DNA from: Bufo bufo
Taxonomy: Eukaryota > Chordata > Amphibia > Anura > Bufonidae
Reading direction: 5' to 3'
Assembly (NCBI RefSeq): GCF_905171765.1
Contig: NC_053389.1
Location: forward strand, 743,629,146-743,693,145
Length of the DNA stretch: 64,000 nucleotides
Shown here: positions 9,157 through 18,212 of the stretch, piece by piece
Layout of the letters: each line of letters begins with the position of its first letter
How positions within the stretch are numbered: position 1 is the stretch's first letter
Position numbers and translations under genes: made by a program
Notes under the pieces: generated by a model
The model's database searches: none
What the model was told of the DNA's origin: nothing
Seen by the model: the letters and a program-made list of their open reading frames with translations, nothing else

Positions 9157-11445
9157 TCAATCGATGGATGCGACATTAAACTCTAAATTCAGGCCAAAAG
9201 GTTGGAGGGACCTGAGGGTATGGATCCATTTAAGTTCCTTCTTCCTCAGGATTCCCTTCCTGTCCCCACCCCTTCTCAAGTATCCTACACTGTCAATAAC
9301 TCGAAATCTCAATTGATTAATGGAATGTTTACAGTCAATGAAGTGTTTTGCAACCGGTTTGTCAAGTGCACCTGTTCTAATTGTGCTTTTGTGTTTGTTA
9401 ATTCTTTCCCTCAATTCCATCGTGGTCTCCCCCACATAGATCAAACTGCATGGGCACTGTATCATGTAAACCACATCCGTGGATTTACATGTAAAATGAC
9501 CTTTGATCTTAAACCGTTTACCACTGTAGGGATGTGTAAAACCATCACCTTTCATGATGCCACCGCAGTTGCAACATGAAAGGCAAGGGAAATTACCATT
9601 CCTCAGTGGTGCTAGCCTTTTCTGTCTTTCGATGTCCTTCCCCCCTATATCCGCCTTCACCAATCTATCGCGTAGGTTAGGGCTCCGTTTGTATGCCATC
9701 ATTGGGGGAACTGAAAATTCAGTGACTGCAGGCAATCCTTTCTGTAGGATCCGCCATTCCTGTCGTAGGATGTTGGCTATATTGCCGCTATCACCCCCAT
9801 AGATGGATACAAATGGAATGCGGGGGGTCTCCTGTTTTTGGGATTTCCTTACCAGAGTGGCACTACGTTCCATGGATGTAATCCTATGCTTGGTACGGTT
9901 GATCAATTTGATGGGATATCCTCTCCTGCTGAACTTATTACACATCTCATCTACCCTAATACCAAAGAGGGTGTCATCCGATACGATACGGCGTACCCTA
10001 AGTAGCTGACTCCACGGGAGGGAGCTCACCATGTTCTGAGGGTGACTACTGTCATACATTAACAAGGTATTCCTGTCTGTAGGTTTTTGGAAGAGATCAG
10101 TACAGATCCTTCCATTGTGCACCTGAATTCGGACGTCAAGGAACTGCAGCTCACGGGCAGAATGCATCACGGTGAACTGCAGGTCCCGGACCCCAGAATT
10201 CAGGTGCGCATGAAACTCATCCAGTTCAGGCACGGTGCCAGTCCAAATCAAGAAAATGTCGTCGATGTAGCGCCACCAGCACAGGACTCTCTCAAAAAAT
10301 ATGGAGCGATACACCAGCCGATCCTCGACCTCCGCCATGAAGATGTTTGCGTAGGTGGGGGCCACATTAGACCCCATCGCCACACCCCGCTTTTGCTGGT
10401 AGAAGGTGTCACCGAAGAGAAAATAATTCCTCCTCAGGACAACCTCCAAGAGGGCGAGGATCAGCCGGCGCGCCCCAAGAGAGAGCCCCGTGCCGGCCAG
10501 GGCCACATCGACGACATTTAAACCATAGGAGTGATCAATGGATGTATACAGGGATACAACATCAAAACTCACAAGTAAAAATTCCGCCGGCAAGTCAAGT
10601 AAATTCAGTTTAGTCAAGAAATGGCCAGTATCCCTGACATAGGAGGGGGCCGTGGTCGCGTGGATCCGTAATACCTTGTCCAGAAAGATGGATACAGGAT
10701 TGAAGATGGAGCCCCTGCCCGACACTATGGGTCGGCCAGGGGGATCCACAAGGCTCTTGTGGATCTTTGGTAAGACATATATCACAGGGGTGATTGGATG
10801 GCTTACACGCAAAAAGCTGTTTAATTCATCATCAATGATTCCCTGGCTGAGAGCCTCATCCAATAGCACCCCTATGACACCTGCTATGTCCCACCTTGGA
10901 TCCTTACTCAACATCTCATAGACATTGTCATCCCTTACCTGCCTTGTAATCTCATCAGTATATTTACATGTGTCCATCACGACCACGGCACCCCCCTTGT
11001 CAGCTGGTTTAATCGTCAATTGTTTGTTATGTTCCAGCTCAAGAACAGCCCGTCTCTCATCTTGAGATAGGTTGTGTCTGAACTGGTGGGTACCCTCCAC
11101 CCTCAATTGATCGATACGTTTTCTGACAAAACTGATATATGTTTCCACCACATGGTTGTTTTGTGGTGGAAGAAAATGACTTTTATTGCGTAATTCGAAA
11201 TTCCTACACATCAAAGTATCAGTGGATACAACAGTGGATACATCAGACTGACTGGCAGATACATCAGTATTTCTAGCTGAAAAGAAAGCTTTTAATCTCA
11301 AGCGTCTAAAAAACTTTTGTAAGTCGAGCTCAAATTCGAACCAGTCCCGTGAGGTTGTAGGGCAGAATGTCAAGCCACGGCTTAGTACACTAATTTGTGC
11401 TTTATCAAGCTGAAAAGAGGAGATGTTCACTACCAGATTCATCAT
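9157..11445 (-). CDS. PLE1 ORF2, unit A: Penelope reverse transcriptase with GIY-YIG endonuclease
   Basis: Intact 762-residue frame. It copies element RNA into DNA at a nick made by its own endonuclease in the nucleus. Visible in order: N-terminal block KPADKGG (146-152), PPGRPIVSG (235-243), RT motif A FDVVSLYTSI (294-303), motif B GVAMGSNVAPTYANIFMA (354-371), catalytic YIDD (393-396), a Cys cluster CLSCCNC (621-627) and a GIY-YIG domain with VVYMIQC...IYVGET (658-674). This order is diagnostic for Penelope-like elements, and the length is usual for endonuclease-bearing members. The ATG at 11445 overlaps the ORF1 stop (ATGA). The same frame is open upstream to 11607 and carries a conserved basic motif, so translation may also enter by frameshifting from ORF1. 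Subfamily (Neptune/Poseidon/Penelope) not assigned. Confidence 0.95.
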   Translation of the reverse strand: MMNLVVNISSFQLDKAQISVLSRGLTFCPTTSRDWFEFELDLQKFFRRLRLKAFFSARNTDVSASQSDVSTVVSTDTLMCRNFELRNKSHFLPPQNNHVVETYISFVRKRIDQLRVEGTHQFRHNLSQDERRAVLELEHNKQLTIKPADKGGAVVVMDTCKYTDEITRQVRDDNVYEMLSKDPRWDIAGVIGVLLDEALSQGIIDDELNSFLRVSHPITPVIYVLPKIHKSLVDPPGRPIVSGRGSIFNPVSIFLDKVLRIHATTAPSYVRDTGHFLTKLNLLDLPAEFLLVSFDVVSLYTSIDHSYGLNVVDVALAGTGLSLGARRLILALLEVVLRRNYFLFGDTFYQQKRGVAMGSNVAPTYANIFMAEVEDRLVYRSIFFERVLCWWRYIDDIFLIWTGTVPELDEFHAHLNSGVRDLQFTVMHSARELQFLDVRIQVHNGRICTDLFQKPTDRNTLLMYDSSHPQNMVSSLPWSQLLRVRRIVSDDTLFGIRVDEMCNKFSRRGYPIKLINRTKHRITSMERSATLVRKSQKQETPRIPFVSIYGGDSGNIANILRQEWRILQKGLPAVTEFSVPPMMAYKRSPNLRDRLVKADIGGKDIERQKRLAPLRNGNFPCLSCCNCGGIMKGDGFTHPYSGKRFKIKGHFTCKSTDVVYMIQCPCSLIYVGETTMELRERINKHKSTIRTGALDKPVAKHFIDCKHSINQLRFRVIDSVGYLRRGGDRKGILRKKELKWIHTLRSLQPFGLNLEFNVASID

Positions 11446-12272
11446 TTCCGCTGTCCGCGTCTCGTTACTCTCCCCTGAATGTGGGTGCAGGCCTCTGTTG
11501 GTATTGGGGGAAGGGTCCTTGTTGGATCGGTGGTGTTTCCTACCACCCCTTCTGTATCGCCCTCCCCTCTTTTCCTGCTTGGGCCTAAAAAATTGGACGC
11601 ACCTGATTCATCAGCAGAATCGGATTCACCAGTACTAAAGCCGAATTTACCTTGATCAAAGCGTTTGCCGCGTCTACGCCTATTAAACCTTTGTGGTTGA
11701 GATGCCTGCCAGTTATATATTTTACCAGACTGGTAATCCTCTAAGTCCCTATGCCACTTATCTCTCTTGATGTGTTCCACTTCCAACTTGTGTCGGGCAA
11801 TGTGTTGAGTGGTCTTTTCTTTGTATACTGTATAATCCTCAATACTCACAAGGTCCCGAATCTGGGTATCCAACTCGGCTGTGGTTTTCTTCAGGTTGTC
11901 AACCTCTTTCTGTAAAAAGTCTATGTTTAATAACATTAATTCAAAAGAGTATTGGTTGTTGATTGCTTCAAAGGCTTTACAAAAATCACCATTGGTAGGG
12001 AATAAATTGGGGCGAAGGTTAGATCTAAGTCCCCTCGGTATCCTTTGTTGCTTATAATATTCTCTTAAAGTGATTAGATGAAGTTCCATAGTATTTAATC
12101 TTTTGAGATCTTGCTCCGCTTTGCGTTTCAGGATATCAACGGAGGGGGAACTCAAAAAGGCCACATCACATCCATCTACATTGATAAGTCGCTGTATGTC
12201 CTCATCAGTATATACATACATGTGTCTTTGCGAGGTATCCATAATCTTACTTGGACCTGGGGGACCCTCCAT
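11442..12272 (-). CDS. PLE1 ORF1, unit A: coiled-coil, basic-tailed protein
   Basis: 276 residues from the ATG at 12272. A longer start at 12356 exists but lies inside unit B's 3' end, so I prefer 12272. No known domain is certain. Features: the motif IPRGLR near residue 78, an amphipathic helical stretch (about 100-150) with heptad-like Leu/Ile spacing, and a basic stretch with NRRRRGKR (about 205). PLE2 ORF1 has the matching IPKGL motif near residue 75, so the two ORF1s are probably homologous. By analogy with ORF1 of other retroelements it may bind element RNA; that is inference. Near the end, the codons ..T TTT TTA form a slippery heptamer (11592-11586) into the ORF2 frame. Confidence 0.8.
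   Translation of the reverse strand: MEGPPGPSKIMDTSQRHMYVYTDEDIQRLINVDGCDVAFLSSPSVDILKRKAEQDLKRLNTMELHLITLREYYKQQRIPRGLRSNLRPNLFPTNGDFCKAFEAINNQYSFELMLLNIDFLQKEVDNLKKTTAELDTQIRDLVSIEDYTVYKEKTTQHIARHKLEVEHIKRDKWHRDLEDYQSGKIYNWQASQPQRFNRRRRGKRFDQGKFGFSTGESDSADESGASNFLGPSRKRGEGDTEGVVGNTTDPTRTLPPIPTEACTHIQGRVTRRGQRK
11586..11592 (-). promoter_or_regulatory. Candidate -1 frameshift site TTTTTTA, PLE1 unit A
   Basis: In ORF1 the codons AAT TTT TTA place the heptamer as T TTT TTA, the phase required for simultaneous -1 slippage. The -1 frame is the ORF2 frame. Its last stop upstream is at 11608-11610, so the site lies 15 nt after that stop. No strong stem-loop starts 5-9 nt downstream; a 6-bp stem GGTGGT/ACCACC begins about 37 nt downstream. 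Confidence 0.55.
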
Positions 12273-12332
12273 GATGAAAATCACCAATGCGTCCAGCTCC
12301 CTAGTGCACGCCTCTCGGAACAGATAAAGATG

Positions 12333-13317
12333 CAAGAAGTAGTGTAGAGGCAGCACTATACGGTATCCAGATAATGCGTCTATATCAATGCAACAGCCTA
12401 GCCGTAGGCCCTTGATCCATCAGGCCATGAGATACACATATAGAAAAGAAGATGGCTTCGGCAGCATTCCGCAATATCAAAACGATCCTTTATTCGTACC
12501 TCCAGACACAATTGGCAACGTTTCGACTGTACACCAGTCTTTGTCAAGCCTAATGACATACATTCTGGTAGGCATATATATACCCCCCACATAAAAGACA
12601 CACCCCGTTACATCATCAGTACAAATCACTGCATAATAGTATACACATGTTGATATTACAACTCACAGTTAATGATATGTCCACCCCGCTCGTGTTGTTC
12701 ACCTCGGCGTTCCAATATCTGTAATGCGCAGCCGCATCTCAATGTATTTGCATATCGGAAGTGTCATACGTTGCCATGACTCCCGGCGGCGCACGTGTCT
12801 CCAGCCAATGTGCTGCAGGACGCACTCACTGACGTCACAGCTTGTGCGTCCACCCCATGACCCACACTCAAGTGCGCACAACAGTGCGTCAATAGCGTTA
12901 GTCACATGGGGTACGCAGCCAATGAAGACCCGGCGCGAACATCGGCGCCATGGCAACGATGACGCCACGGTCACCACTACTTATTACATGTGTGATCTGT
13001 ATCTAAAGTGGCCGGGTCTATATATTACAGAACCTCCGCTCACAACGATAATCACATGACTATAGAGGGAAATTAATCCTGACCCCACATATACACGCAC
13101 ATAACAGCTAATGGAAAAATACATAACCTCATAAGTGTGGTGCACAATAACCACACATAACCATCATCTGGATGGTGTATCCCATATATACATCACATAT
13201 GGACCATCAACATGGTCCTTTGACATATAGACTAAAGACTGTTGCACCAGGGATGTGCCACATATATATTTAAAAACATGATGTCACTATACTGAGAGGA
13301 CAAAACAGTGACAATCA
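12333..13317 (-). other. PLE1 unit B 3' region, acting as upstream pseudo-LTR of unit A
   Basis: Same sequence as 8172-9156 at +4161. It contains TGACGTCA at 12830-12837 and the second copy of the hammerhead-like motif at 12491-12563. It abuts the start of unit A at about 12332, where the two units share 'ATGCAAGAAG'. This places putative promoter sequence directly upstream of an intact ORF1/ORF2 pair. Confidence 0.7.
12491..12563 (-). ncRNA. Hammerhead-like motif, PLE1 unit B
   Basis: Copy of the motif at 8330-8402 (offset 4161) with no difference seen. If active, it would cut between unit B and unit A in a read-through transcript and release a unit-length RNA. Confidence 0.45.
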
Positions 13318-15606
13318 TCAATCGATGGATGCGACATTAAACTCTAAATTCAGGCCAAAAGGTTGGAGGGACCTGAGGGTATGGATCCATTTAAGTTCCT
13401 TCTTCCTCAGGATTCCCTTCCTGTCCCCACCCCTTCTCAAGTATCCTACACTGTCAATAACTCGAAATCTCAATTGATTAATGGAATGTTTACAGTCAAT
13501 GAAGTGTTTTGCAACCGGTTTGTCAAGTGCACCTGTTCTAATTGTGCTTTTGTGTTTGTTAATTCTTTCCCTCAATTCCATCGTGGTCTCCCCCACATAG
13601 ATCAAACTGCATGGGCACTGTATCATGTAAACCACATCCGTGGATTTACATGTAAAATGACCTTTGATCTTAAACCGTTTACCACTGTAGGGATGTGTAA
13701 AACCATCACCTTTCATGATGCCACCGCAGTTGCAACATGAAAGGCAAGGGAAATTACCATTCCTCAGTGGTGCTAGCCTTTTCTGTCTTTCGATGTCCTT
13801 CCCCCCTATATCCGCCTTCACCAATCTATCGCGTAGGTTAGGGCTCCGTTTGTATGCCATCATTGGGGGAACTGAAAATTCAGTGACTGCAGGCAATCCT
13901 TTCTGTAGGATCCGCCATTCCTGTCGTAGGATGTTGGCTATATTGCCGCTATCACCCCCATAGATGGATACAAATGGAATGCGGGGGGTCTCCTGTTTTT
14001 GGGATTTCCTTACCAGAGTGGCACTACGTTCCATGGATGTAATCCTATGCTTGGTACGGTTGATCAATTTGATGGGATATCCTCTCCTGCTGAACTTATT
14101 ACACATCTCGTCTACCCTAATACCAAAGAGGGTGTCATCCGATACGATACGGCGTACCCTAAGTAGCTGACTCCACGGGAGGGAGCTCACCATGTTCTGA
14201 GGGTGACTACTGTCATACATTAACAAGGTATTCCTGTCTGTAGGTTTTTGGAAGAGATCAGTACAGATCCTTCCATTGTGCACCTGAATTCGGACGTCAA
14301 GGAACTGCAGCTCACGGGCAGAATGCATCACGGTGAACTGCAGGTCCCGGACCCCAGAATTCAGGTGCGCATGAAACTCATCCAGTTCAGGCACGGTGCC
14401 AGTCCAAATCAAGAAAATGTCGTCGATGTAGCGCCACCAGCACAGGACTCTCTCAAAAAATATGGAGCGATACACCAGCCGATCCTCGACCTCCGCCATG
14501 AAGATGTTTGCGTAGGTGGGGGCCACATTGGACCCCATCGCCACACCCCGCTTTTGCTGGTAGAAGGTGTCACCGAAGAGAAAATAATTCCTCCTCAGGA
14601 CAACCTCCAAGAGGGCGAGGATCAGCCGGCGCGCCCCAAGAGAGAGCCCCGTGCCGGCCAGGGCCACATCGACGACATTTAAACCATAGGAGTGATCAAT
14701 GGATGTATACAGGGATACAACATCAAAACTCACAAGTAAAAATTCCGCCGGCAAGTCAAGTAAATTCAGTTTAGTCAAGAAATGGCCAGTATCCCTGACA
14801 TAGGAGGGGGCCGTGGTCGCGTGGATCCGTAATACCTTGTCCAGAAAGATGGATACAGGATTGAAGATGGAGCCCCTGCCCGACACTATGGGTCGGCCAG
14901 GGGGATCCACAAGGCTCTTGTGGATCTTTGGTAAGACATATATCACAGGGGTGATTGGATGGCTTACACGCAAAAAGCTGTTTAATTCATCATCAATGAT
15001 TCCCTGGCTGAGAGCCTCATCCAATAGCACCCCTATGACACCTGCTATGTCCCACCTTGGATCCTTACTCAACATCTCATAGACATTGTCATCCCTTACC
15101 TGCCTTGTAATCTCATCAGTATATTTACATGTGTCCATCACGACCACGGCACCCCCCTTGTCAGCTGGTTTAATCGTCAATTGTTTGTTATGTTCCAGCT
15201 CAAGAACAGCCCGTCTCTCATCTTGAGATAGGTTGTGTCTGAACTGGTGGGTACCCTCCACCCTCAATTGATCGATACGTTTTCTGACAAAACTGATATA
15301 TGTTTCCACCACATGGTTGTTTTGTGGTGGAAGAAAATGACTTTTATTGCGTAATTCGAAATTCCTACACATCAAAGTATCAGTGGATACAACAGTGGAT
15401 ACATCAGACTGACTGGCAGATACATCAGTATTTCTAGCTGAAAAGAAAGCTTTTAATCTCAAGCGTCTAAAAAACTTTTGTAAGTCGAGCTCAAATTCGA
15501 ACCAGTCCCGTGAGGTTGTAGGGCAGAATGTCAAGCCACGGCTTAGTACACTAATTTGTGCTTTATCAAGCTGAAAAGAGGAGATGTTCACTACCAGATT
15601 CATCAT
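13318..15606 (-). CDS. PLE1 ORF2, unit B: Penelope reverse transcriptase with GIY-YIG endonuclease
   Basis: 762 residues, the same protein as unit A ORF2, with all RT and GIY-YIG motifs intact. The only nucleotide differences I found are third-base changes, at 14109 and 14530 (unit A: 9948 and 10369). Its upstream ORF1 is truncated and the usual pseudo-LTR is replaced by an inverted fragment, so this copy probably lacks a normal promoter although the frame is open. Confidence 0.95.
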   Translation of the reverse strand: MMNLVVNISSFQLDKAQISVLSRGLTFCPTTSRDWFEFELDLQKFFRRLRLKAFFSARNTDVSASQSDVSTVVSTDTLMCRNFELRNKSHFLPPQNNHVVETYISFVRKRIDQLRVEGTHQFRHNLSQDERRAVLELEHNKQLTIKPADKGGAVVVMDTCKYTDEITRQVRDDNVYEMLSKDPRWDIAGVIGVLLDEALSQGIIDDELNSFLRVSHPITPVIYVLPKIHKSLVDPPGRPIVSGRGSIFNPVSIFLDKVLRIHATTAPSYVRDTGHFLTKLNLLDLPAEFLLVSFDVVSLYTSIDHSYGLNVVDVALAGTGLSLGARRLILALLEVVLRRNYFLFGDTFYQQKRGVAMGSNVAPTYANIFMAEVEDRLVYRSIFFERVLCWWRYIDDIFLIWTGTVPELDEFHAHLNSGVRDLQFTVMHSARELQFLDVRIQVHNGRICTDLFQKPTDRNTLLMYDSSHPQNMVSSLPWSQLLRVRRIVSDDTLFGIRVDEMCNKFSRRGYPIKLINRTKHRITSMERSATLVRKSQKQETPRIPFVSIYGGDSGNIANILRQEWRILQKGLPAVTEFSVPPMMAYKRSPNLRDRLVKADIGGKDIERQKRLAPLRNGNFPCLSCCNCGGIMKGDGFTHPYSGKRFKIKGHFTCKSTDVVYMIQCPCSLIYVGETTMELRERINKHKSTIRTGALDKPVAKHFIDCKHSINQLRFRVIDSVGYLRRGGDRKGILRKKELKWIHTLRSLQPFGLNLEFNVASID

Positions 15607-15963
15607 TTCCGCTGTCCGCGTCTCGTTACTCTCCCCTGAATGTGGGTGCAGGCCTCTGTTGGTATTGGGGGAAGGGTCCTTGTTGGATCGGTGGTGTTTC
15701 CTACCACCCCTTCTGTATCGCCCTCCCCTCTTTTCCTGCTTGGGCCTAAAAAATTGGACGCACCTGATTCATCAGCAGAATCGGATTCACCAGTACTAAA
15801 GCCGAATTTACCTTGATCAAAGCGTTTGCCGCGTCTACGCCTATTAAACCTTTGTGGTTGAGATGCCTGCCAGTTATATATTTTACCAGACTGGTAATCC
15901 TCTAAGTCCCTATGCCACTTATCTCTCTTGATGTGTTCCACTTCCAACTTGTGTCGGGCAATG
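15603..15963 (-). pseudogene. PLE1 ORF1, unit B: 5'-truncated
   Basis: Only the C-terminal ~120 residues of ORF1 remain. At 15963 the sequence switches to the inverted 3' fragment with a 2-base overlap (TG). An artificial open frame continues to an ATG at 16130, but those first ~55 residues are antisense to the ORF2 C-terminus and are not meaningful. The slippery heptamer is retained (15753-15747). Confidence 0.85.
15747..15753 (-). promoter_or_regulatory. Candidate -1 frameshift site TTTTTTA, PLE1 unit B
   Basis: Identical copy of the unit A site at offset 4161, in the truncated ORF1 remnant. Confidence 0.45.
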
Positions 15964-17054
15964 CACTTGACAAACCGGTTGCAAAACACTTCATTGACTG
16001 TAAACATTCCATTAATCAATTGAGATTTCGAGTTATTGACAGTGTAGGATACTTGAGAAGGGGTGGGGACAGGAAGGGAATCCTGAGGAAGAAGGAACTT
16101 AAATGGATCCATACCCTCAGGTCCCTCCAACCTTTTGGCCTGAATTTAGAGTTTAATGTCGCATCCATCGATTGATGATTGTCACTGTTTTGTCCTCTCA
16201 GTATAGTGACATCATGTTTTTAAATATATATGTGGCACATCCCTGGTGTAACAGTCTTTAGTCTATATGTCAAAGGACCATGTTGATGGTCCATATGTGA
16301 TGTATATATGGGATACACCATCCAGATGATGGTTATGTGTGGTTATTGTGCACCACACTTATGAGGTTATGTATTTTTCCATTAGCTGTTATGTGCGTGT
16401 ATATGTGGGGTCAGGATTAATTTCCCTCTATAGTCATGTGATTATCGTTGTGAGCGGAGGTTCTGTAATATATAGACCCGGCCACTTTAGATACAGATCA
16501 CACATGTAATAAGTAGTGGTGACCGTGGCGTCATCGTTGCCATGGCGCCGATGTTCGCGCCGGGTCTTCATTGGCTGCGTACCCCACGTGACTAACGCTA
16601 TTGACGCACTGTTGTGCGCACTTGAGTGTGGGTCATGGGGTGGACGCACAAGCTGTGACGTCAGTGAGTGCGTCCTGCAGCACATTGGCTGGAGACACGT
16701 GCGCCGCCGGGAGTCATGGCAACGTATGACACTTCCGATATGCAAATACATTGAGATGCGGCTGCGCATTACAGATATTGGAACGCCGAGGTGAACAACA
16801 CGAGCGGGGTGGACATATCATTAACTGTGAGTTGTAATATCAACATGTGTATACTATTATGCAGTGATTTGTACTGATGATGTAACGGGGTGTGTCTTTT
16901 ATGTGGGGGGTATATATATGCCTACCAGAATGTATGTCATTAGGCTTGACAAAGACTGGTGTACAGTCGAAACGTTGCCAATTGTGTCTGGAGGTACGAA
17001 TAAAGGATCGTTTTGATATTGCGGAATGCTGCCGAAGCCATCTTCTTTTCTATA
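15963..17054 (+). mobile_element. PLE1 inverted 3' fragment
   Basis: Inverted copy of about 8276-9370. It carries the last ~70 codons of ORF2 in sense on the plus strand (15964-16175, ending ..NLEFNVASID), the 3' UTR with TGACGTCA at 16656-16663, and the hammerhead-like motif at 16935-17000. It lacks the terminal ~105 bp present at the unit A 3' end and joins the right target duplication directly. It forms a ~1.1-kb inverted repeat with the unit 3' ends. Confidence 0.9.
16935..17000 (+). ncRNA. Hammerhead-like motif, PLE1 inverted fragment
   Basis: Plus-strand copy: CTTGACAAA (16945-16953), stem GACTG/CAGTC, GAAACG, TGTC (16985-16988), then GAATAAAGG. Same deviations from the hammerhead consensus as in units A and B. 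An outer pairing CCAGA/TCTGG encloses it. Confidence 0.4.
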
Positions 17055-17070
17055 TCAGTCACCATTCATG
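17055..17070. repeat. Target site duplication, right copy, of PLE1 compound element
   Basis: tcagtcaccattcatg, identical to 8156-8171. Its presence at the outer ends of all three parts argues for one insertion event of the full compound structure. Confidence 0.9.
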
Positions 17071-17828
17071 TCCAGTGTTGTTCTTCTGATACGATGCTCC
17101 AGAACGTAGTGGAGATAAATCAAACTTAATTTTTATTTCATATCCCATAAAACAACTATAATGTCCCACCTACATAACTGCCTTTTTTGTTTTGTTATGT
17201 TTTCGGTTGTTAGAAAAGGATAATTAACCAGCAGATGGACGATGTATTCCATGGGTACCCTAATATAATGGTTAGTGTTCCACTAAGTGTGTACTCTTCC
17301 AGGAACAGCTAAGAGGACTGCGACATATGATACTCCTTGTCACAATATATATATAGAATGGGTCCACCCATGTGGTGATTGGTGTCCCTTGGTGCAGGTC
17401 GATTGTAAATCACTGAAAGATACTCTTATTGGCGGCTCTATATCCATGGGGAACAGACAGTGTCCACCTTTGATGGTCACCATTGGCTACCAGTTTACCC
17501 CCAATGTGTGAAGTACTGCATATAACTCTGTATTCAGGGTTATACCAAACTTTTTGTCCAGGCTTAATCCAACTTTAGTCATCAGAGTGACTGAGCATCA
17601 AGAAACTAAAGCAGGTTATACAGGCTATGTTGGAATTATACACACACTGACGAAGTATGGTCTTGGACGAAACGCAAAGACTCTGTTGTAACCGCTTTTA
17701 TGTGGGAGACTGTTGATGCCGCAAGATTCATGGCATCTTGCCATTACATATTGCCTTTGTGAACTAGAGTCTTAAGTTAAGTGCCAACATCTATCTTATG
17801 ATTTGAAGTGGACTATCGCGGCCTTGAG
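17071..17828. other. Unassigned right flank of PLE1 with a short hammerhead-like string
   Basis: No gene recognised. At 17647-17675 (+) the string CTGACGAAGT ... ACGAAACGC contains an exact CTGANGA, an extra A and GAAAC. The stem between them is only GT/AC and no GTC follows at the right distance. It may be another eroded Penelope-type 3' region. Confidence 0.3.
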
Positions 17829-18212
17829 TAAAATAGTAACATAGGCTGAATAAAGACATTTGTCCATCCAGTTCAGCCTGTTATCCTGCAAGTTGATCCA
17901 AAGGAAGGCAAAAAATACCCTCTGTGAGGTAGAAGACAATTTTCCTTACTTTAGGGGGAAAAATTCCTTCCTGACTCCAATCAGGCAATTAGAATAACTC
18001 CCTGGATCAACGACCCCTCTCTAGTGGCCATAGCCTGTAATATTATTACACTCCAGAAAAACATCCAGGCCCCTCTTGAATTCCTTTATTGTACTCACCA
18101 TCACCACCTCCTCAGGCAGAGAGTTCCATAGTCTCACTGCTCTTACCGTAAAGAATCCTCTTCTATGTTTGAAGAACCAGATTTTTGTACCTATAGGGCC
18201 CTCAGGAGATTG
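17829..18212 (-). pseudogene. LINE 3' end, L2/CR1-like
   Basis: On the minus strand the frame 18218-18021 encodes a C-terminal RT-protein tail with FFTVRAVRLWNSLPEEVV, a block typical of the end of CR1/L2-group ORF2 proteins. It is followed by a 3' UTR with repeated Glu/Leu-rich decay. 5'-truncated. It ends near 17829 beside a short ACATAGG stretch. Confidence 0.7.

Larger units (their letters stand above)
8172..17054 (-). mobile_element. PLE1: compound Penelope-like retroelement, 8.9 kb
   Basis: Transcription direction is minus. Three parts lie inside one 16-bp target duplication. Unit A is complete (8172 to about 12332). Unit B is in direct tandem upstream of it (12333-15963) and cut off within ORF1. 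Upstream of B is an inverted fragment (15963-17054) that repeats the 3' end of the unit (about 8276-9370) on the opposite strand. The A/B period is exactly 4161 bp. I noticed only two differences between A and B in ORF2, both synonymous, and two between A and the inverted piece in the stretches I compared, so the copy is very young. Tandem partial copies ('pseudo-LTRs') plus an inverted 5' piece are a known Penelope hallmark. Confidence 0.95.

Noticed and set aside
15603..16130. 175-residue open frame as a real fusion protein
   Set aside because: The first ~55 residues are antisense of the ORF2 C-terminus, created by the inverted joint. Only the ORF1 tail is meaningful.
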